A DNA stretch of 64,000 nucleotides from Chryseobacterium jejuense (GTDB taxonomy: Bacteria > Bacteroidota > Bacteroidia > Flavobacteriales > Weeksellaceae): positions 1 through 64,000 of the forward strand of contig NZ_FNEG01000005.1 in assembly GCF_900100075.1 (NCBI RefSeq), in the 5' to 3' direction. Positions 24,812 to 34,386 of the stretch are shown here, piece by piece. The notes beneath the pieces were generated by a model, which was given only the letters and a program-made list of their open reading frames with translations, was not told the DNA's origin and made no database searches. The first letter of the stretch is position 1. Every line of letters begins with the position of its first letter. A program made the translations under genes and the position numbers.

Positions 24812-24838
24812 CAAAATCCAACTCGTAAAATACATGCT

Positions 24839-25183
24839 ATGAATCATCATGAATTTGCACAAATATGGGTAAATACCTGGAACTCTCATGATTTAGAGGA
24901 TATCCTCACCCACTATTCTGATGATATTGAGATAACCACTCCTATGATTGTTATGGCTACCGGAGGAAAGGAAAGTTCTTTAAAAGGAAAAGAAGCCGTT
25001 CGTGAATACTGGAAAAAAGCACTGGATAAATTTCCGGATCTGCATTTTGATCTGATTCACTCCACAGCAGGAGTAGATTCTGTAGCATTGTTTTATAAGT
25101 CTATCATGGACAAACACGCTGTAGAAGTGATGTTTTTCAATGAAGAAGGAAAAATAAGTAGAATGTACGCTCATTATGACTAA
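24839..25183 (+). CDS. NTF2-like (SnoaL) protein
   Basis: 114 residues. NHHEFAQIWVNTWNSHDLEDILTHYSDD is the standard opening of SnoaL/NTF2-like proteins; GKEAVREYWKKALDKFPDLHF and the closing VMFFNEEGKISRMYAHYD complete the cone fold. Ligand unknown, cytosolic. Start chosen from the promoter box and the family N-terminus. Confidence 0.88.
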   Translation: MNHHEFAQIWVNTWNSHDLEDILTHYSDDIEITTPMIVMATGGKESSLKGKEAVREYWKKALDKFPDLHFDLIHSTAGVDSVALFYKSIMDKHAVEVMFFNEEGKISRMYAHYD

Positions 25184-25220
25184 TGATCGACATTGGTAGA
25201 AATTGACGCTATTATAAACG

Positions 25221-26642
25221 ATGAAAATTAATCTTACTCAAAATAAGAATTTAAAACTTTTTAAAATAATTTCTGAAGCTGCGGAAAGAAATAACCAATC
25301 TGTATACATTGTTGGTGGATATGTTCGTGATCTTCTGATGAAGAGAAAAGCTTCCACAGATATCGACTTTGTAACAGAACAGAGCGGTATTGAACTGGCT
25401 CAGAATGTAGCCCTGGATATTGATCCTAAATTAAAGGTTTCTGTATTCAAAACCTATGGAACAGCCATGATAAAATATAAAGATCTTGAGCTGGAATTTG
25501 TAGGAGCTAGAAAGGAAAGCTATACGGAAAACAGCCGAAAACCTGAAGTAGAAGGCGGAACATTGGAAGACGATCAGAAAAGAAGAGATTTTACAATCAA
25601 CGCAATGGCTATTTCTCTGAATAAAGATAATTTCGGGGAACTTATTGATCCTTTTAACGGAATTGAAGATTTAGAAAAAGAGATTTTAAGAACTCCGCTA
25701 GAGCCTGCTCAAACCTATTCTGATGATCCATTGAGAATGATGAGAGCTGTACGATTTGCTTCTACTCTACATTTTACTATTGAAGAAAATTCTTTAGAAG
25801 CTATTAAACAAGAAGCGGAAAGAATCAAGATTGTTTCTATGGAAAGAATCATGGTGGAATTCAATAAGATCATGTTATCTGAAAAACCTTCTGTTGGCTT
25901 GAAATTAATGGAACAAACAGGCCTTTTAAAGCTTATTATTCCAGAATTGATCGAACTGAAAGGAGTTGAAGAAGTAGAAGGACAAACTCACAAAGATAAC
26001 TTCTACCACACTCTTGAAGTAGTAGATAATATTTCCATCAATACTGATAACCTTTGGTTGCGTTGGGCTGCACTGCTTCACGATATTGGAAAAGCACCTA
26101 CGAAAAAATTTGTAGAAGGCACAGGATGGACGTTTCATGGTCACGAGTTCCTAGGATCCAAAATGACAAAAACATTGTTCCAGAGATTGAAACTGCCATT
26201 GGGAAGCGATATGAAGTATGTTCAGAAGATGGTAAAGCTTTCTTCCAGACCTATTGCCCTGATTACAGATGATGCTTCAGATTCTGCCTTAAGAAGGCTT
26301 TTATTTGATGCCGGAGAAAATCTTGAAGAACTTTTTACCCTTTGTAAAGCAGATATCACCACTAAGAATTCTAAAAAGCAGGAAAAATTCAAGAAAAACT
26401 TTGAATATGTAGCGGTGAAAATCAAAGAGGTAGAGGAAAAGGATCAGGTAAGAAACTTTCAGCCTCCTATTACCGGGGAAGAGATCATGACCATGTTTAA
26501 TCTTCAGCCAGGCCGTGAAATCGGTATTTTAAAAGAAAAGGTAAAAGAAGCGATCCTTGAAGGTGAAATCGCTAATGAAAAAGAAGAAGCAACACAATTT
26601 GTCATTGCTGAAGCCGAAAAGCTGGGATTGAAAGTGAACTAA
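25221..26642 (+). CDS. cca: CCA tRNA nucleotidyltransferase with HD domain
   Basis: 473 residues. The nucleotidyltransferase head is at the N-terminus: VGGYVRDLLMKRKASTDIDF (GG and DxD metal residues), then EDDQKRRDFTINAMAI and YSDDPLRMMRAVRFA. The HD domain follows with AALLHDIGKAPTKKF and HGHEFLGSKM. Adds or repairs the 3' CCA of tRNA; the HD part may have phosphohydrolase activity. It has a terminator and no obvious partner genes. Confidence 0.95.
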   Translation: MKINLTQNKNLKLFKIISEAAERNNQSVYIVGGYVRDLLMKRKASTDIDFVTEQSGIELAQNVALDIDPKLKVSVFKTYGTAMIKYKDLELEFVGARKESYTENSRKPEVEGGTLEDDQKRRDFTINAMAISLNKDNFGELIDPFNGIEDLEKEILRTPLEPAQTYSDDPLRMMRAVRFASTLHFTIEENSLEAIKQEAERIKIVSMERIMVEFNKIMLSEKPSVGLKLMEQTGLLKLIIPELIELKGVEEVEGQTHKDNFYHTLEVVDNISINTDNLWLRWAALLHDIGKAPTKKFVEGTGWTFHGHEFLGSKMTKTLFQRLKLPLGSDMKYVQKMVKLSSRPIALITDDASDSALRRLLFDAGENLEELFTLCKADITTKNSKKQEKFKKNFEYVAVKIKEVEEKDQVRNFQPPITGEEIMTMFNLQPGREIGILKEKVKEAILEGEIANEKEEATQFVIAEAEKLGLKVN

Positions 26643-26663
26643 TTTTCACTCAATAAAAATATT

Positions 26664-26694
26664 TAAAGCTGGATAAAAATATCCAGCTTTTTTT
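26664..26694 (+). terminator. Terminator after cca
   Basis: AAAGCTGGATA and TATCCAGCTTT pair around AAAAA and continue into T residues. Confidence 0.9.
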
Positions 26695-26720
26695 ATGATC
26701 CAACGAAGTATATACCAAAG

Positions 26721-26747
26721 CCGGGCGAGCTCTAAGAGCCCGCCCGG
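26721..26747. repeat. GC-rich palindrome in AT-rich surroundings
   Basis: CCGGGCGAGCTCT and AGAGCCCGCCCGG pair with one mismatch and a one-base centre. It is followed on the plus strand by seven A residues, so the T tract lies on the wrong side for termination of the minus-strand gene. Confidence 0.7.
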
Positions 26748-26810
26748 AAAAAAACACAAATGATGAAAAAATAAAAAATTATATTATATACGCCGAAGCG
26801 CAATATATTT

Positions 26811-27857
26811 TTAGTTCCAGTATACTGAATTAGAAGCTATACCAGCAGAGAAAGTTTTAATAATAGCTCCCGAGGTATTATAAACAACAATCTTACTATC
26901 CTGCTTAAATCCGTTTGCATCAGAAGTAAAGATCAGATCCTTTACCACACTAAATCCATAAAGATCAGAATAAGGTTCAGAGCTACTAGCCACAGTAAAT
27001 AATGGTGAAGTAGGTACTACTCCTAACTTGATATCCATAGCATACACACTTTTATCTGAACTGAAATAGAATTTACCATTTGAAATCTCAAGATTTTTAG
27101 CATCCGTAATTCCTGTTAGAGTAGTTGTTTTTACAACATCACCGGTACTTGAGATCTGATAGATATAAGAATCCGTAGTTCCAGCTGCTATAGCATAAAC
27201 ATTCTGGTTATTTGAAATGATTTTATTGATATTTCCATTAGGTAATGAAATTGTTTTATTAATTTCATTAGTTGTTGTATTAATAAGGGTAATCTTATTT
27301 CCATATCCAAATGAAGCATTCTGCACAAAAATATTATTTCCAGCTTCTACCACTCTTTCAACAGCTTCCGTAAAAGGAATTTTTTTGATAAAAGAATTAT
27401 CCGAAACTTTGTAAATACTTACAAACTTATCCCCCATATATTTATCATTCGTTACATAAATATTATTGTTTGCAAATGCCATGTAACGGGGTGTATTAAG
27501 TTCTTTTGTAATTTCGCCAGTTGCTTTAAAGTTGTAACGGTTTACAATCTGAATTCTATTTGAGTTATTTAATAATAAATACGCATTGTTATTATTGAAG
27601 GCAATCATCTGCAAAACATCACCTAATTTCCCTCCATTATTAAATGAAAAAATATTATCCTGCTTAAGGCTTAAATCTGGGGTAACAAAAGTTACTTCTG
27701 CATTTGGAGTTCCATACTTTCCTTCGTTTGCAATCAGAAATCCATTTCCATAATCAATTCTAGGTTGTAACTCATCATTACTATCTGTACTACATGATGC
27801 AACACCTAAAAGAAGCACAAAAGCAAAAAAAAGATGTAAAAATTTGTTAAGTTTCAT
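26811..27857 (-). CDS. DUF5074-type beta-propeller lipoprotein, BtuG-like
   Basis: 348 residues. Lipoprotein signal with lipobox GVASC, then NGFLIANEGKYGTPNAEVTFV, typical of DUF5074 proteins, and repeated propeller-blade strands of the YncE type (NRIQIVNRYNFKATGEI, KFVSIYKVSDNSFIKKI, NKITLINTTTNEINKTISL). In Bacteroides, BtuG, a surface beta-propeller lipoprotein, captures cobalamin and hands it to BtuB. This gene follows btuB by 5 bases and shares its cobalamin riboswitch, so the same job is likely. Sequence identity to BtuG was not tested. Confidence 0.85.
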   Translation of the reverse strand: MKLNKFLHLFFAFVLLLGVASCSTDSNDELQPRIDYGNGFLIANEGKYGTPNAEVTFVTPDLSLKQDNIFSFNNGGKLGDVLQMIAFNNNNAYLLLNNSNRIQIVNRYNFKATGEITKELNTPRYMAFANNNIYVTNDKYMGDKFVSIYKVSDNSFIKKIPFTEAVERVVEAGNNIFVQNASFGYGNKITLINTTTNEINKTISLPNGNINKIISNNQNVYAIAAGTTDSYIYQISSTGDVVKTTTLTGITDAKNLEISNGKFYFSSDKSVYAMDIKLGVVPTSPLFTVASSSEPYSDLYGFSVVKDLIFTSDANGFKQDSKIVVYNTSGAIIKTFSAGIASNSVYWN

Positions 27858-27862
27858 ATTAT

Positions 27863-29698
27863 TTAAAAATTAATTGTTCCGTAAATACTATAATTCCTTT
27901 TCGGCATGGGATAATCAAATACTGTCTGATACACAGTATCTGTAAGATTATTCACTTTAAAGCCCAGTGTATATTTTTTTAAAAAATCTGCAGAAATTCC
28001 TGCATTTAAAATAAAATAAGGTTCTAGTGCCACAGATCTTTTCTCATCTGCTGTAGTATAAGTAAGCCCATTCATAAGCCCCTGAGCATATACCTTAAGA
28101 AAATTAAATTTATAATCTATAGAGCCGGTAGCTTTATGTAAAGGAACATACATCATCTGTTTCTGAGTATCTTTATTCATAGATTTGGAATAAGTATAGG
28201 CTGCATTAATCTTCAGATTGTGCCTTCCAAAACTTTTATTCCAGGTAACCTGTGATTCTATTCCATAAAACTCAGATTTATAGGTGTTAATAGGAGCCCA
28301 ATATCCGTAGGAAGTAGGAAGCCAGCTAATATAATCTTTAATATCCATATAATATGGGCTAAGAATAATTTTAAAATCGTCAAAATTAAACTCATGATCC
28401 ATATCGATATTAAAAGAGGTCTCAGGGCGTAAACTCAAGTTTCCTCCAGGCTTCCAATAAAGATCATTAAAGGTAGGATACCTGAAGTTTTTTGAAAAAC
28501 TGCCTCCCATATGATACCATTTCAAAGCATTCCATTTTCCTGAAAAAGAATACAGAACCGGAGATGAAATGTCTTCTACAAAGTCTTTCTTTATTCCGGC
28601 TTCAAAACGTAAATCCTTAGAAACAAAATACCTTATCATTCCAGCTAAAGAACCTATATTTCGGCTGACACTTCCAATGTCGTAGCCTTCAGCTTTATTG
28701 ACCTGAAACTCTCCAATAGCATTAATATTAATCTTCGGGGTTATGAAATAATTAAAATCGTTTTTAAAGATATAATTCTTTCCTTCGGCTCCACTCCACT
28801 TAAGTGAATTAATATCCGAAAAATATCGGTAATTATCTTCTGTATAAGCCGCTTTTAGACTATTGGAAAAATTAGTTTTATTGATATCCCAGGATATTAG
28901 GCTTCGTAAAGTGTTGGCTTTATATTTTGTTCTGTTTCCGTTTTCCTCATAAATTACATAATGTTGTGAAGCATCAAATACCTGGTTTTGCCATGAAATC
29001 GTTTGGTCTTTTGTAATTTTATAAGCTGCTCCAATATTAAAGGTTGTATTGTAATACCTTCCATTGATATTCTTAAATGAAGTACTGCCCACTACAAATT
29101 CCGGCACTTCATAATCATTCGCACTTACAGCATAGTTTGCAGAAGCTTTAAAGCTAAATTTATCATTACTATAAGAGCCTTTAATAAAATTATTATAGGT
29201 ATCAAAAGATGCTACTTCTGAAAACAAGGATCCGTGAAAACCTTTATTAAAATCAAGGTTATTATTAAGATGAATGCTCCCACCAATAGCTCCGGAACCA
29301 TAAGTAACACTTCCCCCGCCAGCTTTTATTCCAATTTGATCATATCCGAACAATGCAATATTGTTGATATCTCCCTGACCTAAAAAATTTGAGTTAATGT
29401 TAATTCCATTCCAGACAAAAGCTGTCTGTTGAGCTGATGTTCCTCTAAAAGAAGGTGAAGAAACAGCACCACGACCATTTTCTTTAATATAAAGGTTTGA
29501 TTGAAACCTTAGCAGCTCTGAAAGATTACCGGAATTTTTTTGAACATCTTCAGTATTAATTACTTTTATAGGGTGAAACTGCTTCACCTTGTTCATCTGG
29601 CTGTCGAAAATATAGATAGTATCAACAGCTTTCTCCTGTCCGAAAAGAAAGCAGCCATAAGATGACAAAAACAGTACTAGAGATCTTTTTATATCCAT
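27863..29698 (-). CDS. btuB: TonB-dependent cobalamin receptor BtuB
   Basis: 611 residues, the size of BtuB rather than SusC-type receptors. Signal peptide (SSYGCFLFGQ), a plug with NTEDVQKNSGNLSELLRF, SPSFRGTSAQQTAFVWNGI and GGGSVTYGSGAIGGSIH, then a 22-strand type barrel ending in an aromatic strand (RNYSIYGTINF). No N-terminal carboxypeptidase-like domain. It imports vitamin B12 or corrinoids using TonB. The upstream riboswitch supports the substrate call. Confidence 0.92.
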   Translation of the reverse strand: MDIKRSLVLFLSSYGCFLFGQEKAVDTIYIFDSQMNKVKQFHPIKVINTEDVQKNSGNLSELLRFQSNLYIKENGRGAVSSPSFRGTSAQQTAFVWNGININSNFLGQGDINNIALFGYDQIGIKAGGGSVTYGSGAIGGSIHLNNNLDFNKGFHGSLFSEVASFDTYNNFIKGSYSNDKFSFKASANYAVSANDYEVPEFVVGSTSFKNINGRYYNTTFNIGAAYKITKDQTISWQNQVFDASQHYVIYEENGNRTKYKANTLRSLISWDINKTNFSNSLKAAYTEDNYRYFSDINSLKWSGAEGKNYIFKNDFNYFITPKININAIGEFQVNKAEGYDIGSVSRNIGSLAGMIRYFVSKDLRFEAGIKKDFVEDISSPVLYSFSGKWNALKWYHMGGSFSKNFRYPTFNDLYWKPGGNLSLRPETSFNIDMDHEFNFDDFKIILSPYYMDIKDYISWLPTSYGYWAPINTYKSEFYGIESQVTWNKSFGRHNLKINAAYTYSKSMNKDTQKQMMYVPLHKATGSIDYKFNFLKVYAQGLMNGLTYTTADEKRSVALEPYFILNAGISADFLKKYTLGFKVNNLTDTVYQTVFDYPMPKRNYSIYGTINF

Positions 29699-29744
29699 AT
29701 CCTTCTACTTTTCCTCCGAAAGCAATATGTTTTATTTGATTATT

Positions 29745-29897
29745 GTTCTGGCAGGTCTCCTGACTTTCGCTTTCTGCGCCTTCCCGTTTGATACAGTGGC
29801 TGTGTACAGAAATTTTTATTGCGATTTACAGTTGCGGGGACAGTTTGGGAGTTTCACCCAATTCCCTTTTCATTCCAATATACTGGAAACCAAAATT
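29745..29897 (-). promoter_or_regulatory. Cobalamin riboswitch controlling btuB and the BtuG-like gene
   Basis: Reading the minus strand: GGGTGAAACTCCC, then CCCCGCAACTG, then the B12 box AGCCACTG (29794-29801), GGGAAGGCGC and AGTCAGGAGACCTGCC. These are the conserved core segments of the cobalamin riboswitch in the right order. Binding of adenosylcobalamin or a related form is expected to lower expression. An open frame on the plus strand over this region is a shadow. Confidence 0.95.
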
Positions 29898-29901
29898 TTT
29901 G

Positions 29902-29909
29902 CAAAGATA
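29902..29909 (-). promoter_or_regulatory. -7 promoter element for the riboswitch leader
   Basis: TATCTTTG on the minus strand lies just before the riboswitch, placing the transcript start near 29896. Confidence 0.7.
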
Positions 29910-30024
29910 GTTTTTTAAATGTATTAGGCAAAAAATGAATTTTATAACAGGAACTAGGAAACCTAAGGATGAAAATAGTGAAGTATAAACTTACCAACTC
30001 AATCTTTCACCTCAGTACTTAGAA

Positions 30025-30056
30025 AATGGCTGTTCTCAATATTGAAAACAGCCATT
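30025..30056 (-). terminator. Terminator after the HAF-repeat protein gene
   Basis: AATGGCTGTT and AACAGCCATT form a stem around TCTCAATATTGAAA pairing; on the minus strand it runs into TTTTCT. Confidence 0.8.
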
Positions 30057-30089
30057 CATGGTATAACTATTATTAAAATTTGCTAATTT

Positions 30090-31409
30090 CTACTTCTTGA
30101 TGAATTTATGACTCTGTACTTTTTCTCCTTTTTCTGAAAGTTGCAGTATATAATTTCCTTTAGATAAAGATGATACATCAAGCTGACCTTCTACAGAGGT
30201 AAGTGATTTCACTTTTTGCCCAACCATATTATACACTTCTGCTTTTTCAATCTTTTCTACTCCTTTAAAATACAGAATATCAGTTACCGGATTAGGATAA
30301 ACACCAATTGTATTTTTATTTTTATTTTTCTCAACATCACTTACAGATAAAGCTCCTGTAAGATCCAGATAAAAAGCGACCATCTGACCGGAAGCATTGA
30401 CTCCCATTCCTGCAATCTTACTTCCATCCTGAGAGATAGCCAACGGAAGTCCCATTATCACTCCATTGGTATTAATTCCTAAACTTGTTGCATAATCATT
30501 AAGATTAACCCGTCCATTGGCTTCAGTCCAGATAAAACCTTCCCCCGACATGGGTGGTGCTCCAAATGCACGGTAAAATCCAATGACCTTCGTTCCATCC
30601 CCTGAAACTCCGGTTGCTCCTCCTTTGAAAGAGAATGAAGCATTAGGATGTGTGATATAAGTAACTCCGGTTCCTGCTTTCCATACATAAGGATTAGGAT
30701 TTGCAGCCCCAATTATAGTATTTCCATCTGCAGAAACAGCTCCCGCTTCCCCTACATTATTGCCGTTATTATCTGTGATGAAACTTTCCACACCATCTAC
30801 CCATTTTGCACCACTTCTTGTTCCTGTGGGTTCATCCTGCCATCCTACAACTACATCTCCCGTAGAGCTTATAGCGTTGGCTCTTGAGCTACGTCCTGTA
30901 ACCATACTTCCAAGGTCTACCATTCCATTGGTTTCATCCCATTTCACAGCATGGGCATTTGCTGCAGTAAGCCATCCAAGTCCTACAATGGTATTTCCAT
31001 TGGGAGACATTCCCCATGCAGAACTCACACTGCCATCCCAACCAGTGGGAACAAGCCCGCCTCTGTTTACCCAAGTAGATGAAGACACATTGTACGTTGA
31101 AACTTCGTTAAATCCTGTTGCTGTATTGGTTATGGAAGATGCAATCGTCATTCCATCATTAGACACAATGGTTCTTCCCGCGGCCGGATATCCGTTTGAT
31201 ATGCTTCCAATTTGTACAAGTCCACTGTTGGCCGTCCACATATATATTCCGCCGGCAGTGGTATGCATACTTACCACCGCTTTATCAGAAACTGCTCCTA
31301 CATTATAATTCCCATATCCCATTACGGTAAGCTGGGCATCCGCTACCCAAAAATTCAAAAAGAAACAAACCAACAACACTTTCATTGACATTTTGTAAAA
31401 ATTTCTCAT
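30090..31409 (-). CDS. T9SS-sorted HAF-repeat extracellular protein
   Basis: 439 residues. Signal peptide ending FWVADAQ. The body consists of repeats of the kind MSPNGNTIVGLGW...AHAVKWDETNGMVDLGSM and VSADGNTIIGAANPNPYVWKAG, which are HAF-type extracellular repeats forming beta-propeller blades. The last 80 residues are a T9SS type A domain (IGVYPNPVTDILYFKG ... KGNYILQLSEKGEKV). Exported to the surface or medium by T9SS. Function unknown; carbohydrate or protein binding is only a guess. Confidence 0.88.
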   Translation of the reverse strand: MRNFYKMSMKVLLVCFFLNFWVADAQLTVMGYGNYNVGAVSDKAVVSMHTTAGGIYMWTANSGLVQIGSISNGYPAAGRTIVSNDGMTIASSITNTATGFNEVSTYNVSSSTWVNRGGLVPTGWDGSVSSAWGMSPNGNTIVGLGWLTAANAHAVKWDETNGMVDLGSMVTGRSSRANAISSTGDVVVGWQDEPTGTRSGAKWVDGVESFITDNNGNNVGEAGAVSADGNTIIGAANPNPYVWKAGTGVTYITHPNASFSFKGGATGVSGDGTKVIGFYRAFGAPPMSGEGFIWTEANGRVNLNDYATSLGINTNGVIMGLPLAISQDGSKIAGMGVNASGQMVAFYLDLTGALSVSDVEKNKNKNTIGVYPNPVTDILYFKGVEKIEKAEVYNMVGQKVKSLTSVEGQLDVSSLSKGNYILQLSEKGEKVQSHKFIKK

Positions 31410-31594
31410 ATATTATTATATTTAGTATTTTAAATTAACAGAAACAATATTAATATTATATTTACCCAAACAAAAGAAATAGGCTTTCACAATTCGTGAA
31501 TTTTGAAACATTTAAAATTTTAAAAACCTAATAATCAATAATTTAAATAAAATCTATTTTGAAGACAGATTTCAGAAGGATCAGTAAAAAAAAC

Positions 31595-33199
31595 ATGAAA
31601 AACCAATTATTATTCATAACAATGTTTGAAAATAATGGAAGAATTTTACTGCTGACATTCATCTTATTTTCTATTATTATCAATGGACAATCCGGTCCTG
31701 ATTTTAATATTATAGCTGACAAGGCATTTCAAAAGCTGTATCAAAATTCTGATGACTGCATTAGTTACACTCAGGGAATTCTCGTAAGTGATCAGAATAT
31801 TGAACATAAGATTGTCCTACAGAATATTATCTCACAAGCTTTTGCCATGAAGGGAGATTATATGCAGTCTGTGAATATTTTTTCTCAAAAGGAAGACCCC
31901 AATCAAGATCTATCTTATTTCATGCAGGTTTTTGGAGATTACAATCTTGCTGATCAATATCAGAATTTGGAGCTTTATAATCAGTCTAAAAAGATTATTG
32001 CCCATCTCTTATCGGATCAAAAACTTCTCAAAAGCAATGACCCCAAATTAAGAATAACTACGGCAAAACTCTATCAACTACAGGCTCTGAATCTAGGAAT
32101 CAACAGAGATTACACAAATGCTTTAAAAAACCTTGACAAAAGCGATCAGTACATCAATAACAAGAATGAAGAGAATAAAATTTTAAAAATGGAAAACAAG
32201 ATTTTCCGATCGTCTTATTTGATGAAGCAACATAAACTCATTGAGTATAAAAAACTCATAGAAAGTGTAATTTCTGACCTTGAACAACAAGAAAACCAAC
32301 CATTTCTTCTCGGTTTAGCTTATGAAAATCTTTCACGGTATTATTTTTTAACACAAGATTATAAAACCTCAGCCAAGAAATTGGAACTGGGATTGTCATT
32401 GGTAGAAAACCTTCCTTTCAACAATTTAAAAATTAAAATTTATGAATCATTATCCCGAACATATTTTGCTCTCCATAATGATCTCAAATACCATCAGTAC
32501 AATACATATTACAATGACTTAAAAACCAAAACAACTTTAAATACAAAAGAAGGAATACGCTATATCGTAAAACTGGTAGAAACCAATCAAAATAAAAATA
32601 TTGAATTTCAAAAACAGACTTATTTAAAATCCATCTGGTCTTCCACCTTTATTTTATCTGTGATCATCATCAGCTTATTCATCTATTTTTTAATCATTAA
32701 AAACAGAAATAAAGACTTAAAAAAGCAATTTTATTTTTTTGAAAAGCAGAGCAGCCAGCAAAAACAAGTGGTATCTCCCACAACTGTTTTAACAAAAAAA
32801 ACTTCTGATACAGAGAAAAACTCTAATAAAATCTCCAAAGAAAAGGAAGAAGAAATCCTTCAAAAACTTGAGGAATTTGAGCAATCTGAACGATATCTGA
32901 ATAAAAATATGTCACTTTCCCTACTTTCTTCTCAAATGGAGGTTAATACCAAATATCTTTCAGAGGTTATCAATAACAATAAGGAAAAAAATTTCAACGG
33001 TTATATTAATAAATTAAGAATCAATCATATTGCTCAATTATTGAGAAATAACCCTACGTTTCTTAATTATAAAGTGAGCTATCTGGCAGAATATTCCGGT
33101 TTTTCTTCTCACAGCTCATTTACAACTGTTTTCAAATCTGTAACCGGAATGTCACCCAATGCTTATATACAGGAAATCAGTAAAAGTAAAGCTCCATGA
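31595..33199 (+). CDS. TPR sensor fused to AraC-type DNA-binding domain, membrane-bound
   Basis: About 534 residues from ATG 31595 (31622 is also possible; the TTG at 31559 overlaps a promoter-like TCTATTTTG). N-terminal hydrophobic segment, then TPR-like helical repeats (about 40-340), a membrane segment near 355-375 (SSTFILSVIIISLFIYFLII), a charged linker and a C-terminal AraC HTH pair (LSLLSSQMEVNTKYLSEVI ... VSYLAEYSGFSSHSSFTTVF). It senses something outside or in the envelope by its TPR part and binds DNA while membrane-anchored. The stop overlaps the next start by 4 bases. Confidence 0.88.
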   Translation: MKNQLLFITMFENNGRILLLTFILFSIIINGQSGPDFNIIADKAFQKLYQNSDDCISYTQGILVSDQNIEHKIVLQNIISQAFAMKGDYMQSVNIFSQKEDPNQDLSYFMQVFGDYNLADQYQNLELYNQSKKIIAHLLSDQKLLKSNDPKLRITTAKLYQLQALNLGINRDYTNALKNLDKSDQYINNKNEENKILKMENKIFRSSYLMKQHKLIEYKKLIESVISDLEQQENQPFLLGLAYENLSRYYFLTQDYKTSAKKLELGLSLVENLPFNNLKIKIYESLSRTYFALHNDLKYHQYNTYYNDLKTKTTLNTKEGIRYIVKLVETNQNKNIEFQKQTYLKSIWSSTFILSVIIISLFIYFLIIKNRNKDLKKQFYFFEKQSSQQKQVVSPTTVLTKKTSDTEKNSNKISKEKEEEILQKLEEFEQSERYLNKNMSLSLLSSQMEVNTKYLSEVINNNKEKNFNGYINKLRINHIAQLLRNNPTFLNYKVSYLAEYSGFSSHSSFTTVFKSVTGMSPNAYIQEISKSKAP

Positions 33200-34326
33200 A
33201 ATTAACATTGAAAATAGTATCATTTCTCTTTTTGTCCTTTATTTTTATAAATGGTCAGAATACTTCGGATACAGACCTGATAAAGAAAGCTAAACAGGAA
33301 ATCTATGACAATCCTGATAAAGCCATTCGCATTGGAGAACAATTATTAAAAAAAGACAATGACCTTAAAACTTCTATTAAGATTTATATGTTGCTTTCTA
33401 CCTCCAATATTGCCAAAAGGAATTTTGATGAGTCTTTAAAATACATTTTAAAAGCTAAAGAGCTTTCACAAAAAATTAATGATCCCAAAAGTCAGGTAAG
33501 TGTTCTTGTTTCTGTTGCCATCCAATATCAGCAGATGGAATTGTTCAGCAAAAGTCTTGAAACCCTTAATGAAGCTGATCAATATTTAGCCAGAATTCCT
33601 GAAAAAACTACTGAAAAATATATAGAAACCGCAACAAGCAATGCCATCAAGGGAATGGTCTATAAAAGCCAGTCTAACTCTGAAATTGCTCTGAAAAAGT
33701 TTTTAATTTCAATAGATAATTTTGAAAAGGTTCCTTCCAAGAAAACTACCTACTCCAATATGAGTGTGGTATATTACAATATTGGCTATTGCTATCTTAA
33801 TCTGAACCAGATTGACAACGCAGAACAAGCATTTTTGCAATCTATAATCTATGCTAAAAGAAATCATGCCAAGAGTCTGGAGGCGTTTGCATTAAAGGGA
33901 ATGTCTGAAGTACACAAACAGAAACACGAGAATCAGACTGCCCTGAATTTGTTAATAAAGGCTGAAAATCTTAGTAAAAATACAGGGGATATTATTCTAA
34001 ATGAAGGTATTTACAAGGAAATGGCAGATAATTATCTCGCTATAAGACAACAGAGTTTATATCAGTTGTACCATAAGAAGTATCTTGAAATGAGTTTTAA
34101 AAGAAAGCAGAATGAATTAACCTCCATTAATCAGGTTATTGATAATCACAATAAAGACACCTCCATAAAAAGCCAAAAACTAAAATCTCAGTATCATTAT
34201 ATGCAGATTTTGTCCTTTGCCATCGCTGGGATTCTTATTATTGTTTTGTCGTATTGTATTTTAAAAATAAGAAAACAGAATAAGACGTTTCAAAAAGAAA
34301 TCCAACAGGTTATTAGAACTTCATAA
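33196..34326 (+). CDS. TPR membrane protein, partner of the AraC/TPR regulator
   Basis: 376 residues. Signal peptide (SFIFINGQ), about six TPR-like helix pairs (DESLKYILKAKELSQKI, MSVVYYNIGYCYLNLNQID, ALNLLIKAENLSKN) and a C-terminal membrane segment (ILSFAIAGILIIVLSYCIL) followed by a short basic cytosolic tail. Its layout mirrors the preceding regulator but has no DNA-binding domain. The ATGA overlap implies coupled synthesis, so a co-receptor or antagonist is plausible. No known named family. Confidence 0.82.
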   Translation: MKLTLKIVSFLFLSFIFINGQNTSDTDLIKKAKQEIYDNPDKAIRIGEQLLKKDNDLKTSIKIYMLLSTSNIAKRNFDESLKYILKAKELSQKINDPKSQVSVLVSVAIQYQQMELFSKSLETLNEADQYLARIPEKTTEKYIETATSNAIKGMVYKSQSNSEIALKKFLISIDNFEKVPSKKTTYSNMSVVYYNIGYCYLNLNQIDNAEQAFLQSIIYAKRNHAKSLEAFALKGMSEVHKQKHENQTALNLLIKAENLSKNTGDIILNEGIYKEMADNYLAIRQQSLYQLYHKKYLEMSFKRKQNELTSINQVIDNHNKDTSIKSQKLKSQYHYMQILSFAIAGILIIVLSYCILKIRKQNKTFQKEIQQVIRTS

Positions 34327-34338
34327 CTTGTATACAAT

Positions 34339-34370
34339 AAAAAAAACATTCCGGAATGGAATGTTTTTTT
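34339..34370. terminator. Bidirectional terminator between TPR gene and pafA
   Basis: AAAAACATTCC and GGAATGTTTTT pair around GGAAT, with A and T tracts on both sides, between converging genes. Confidence 0.9.
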
Positions 34371-34386
34371 ATATATGTTATTCAGC

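Noticed and set aside
26721..26747. Terminator of the BtuG-like gene
   Set aside because: The T tract precedes the hairpin on the minus strand, and A residues follow it on the plus strand, so it does not fit either gene.
29727..29918. Plus-strand ORF upstream of btuB
   Set aside because: The sequence is the complement of a cobalamin riboswitch with all core motifs; the ORF is a shadow.
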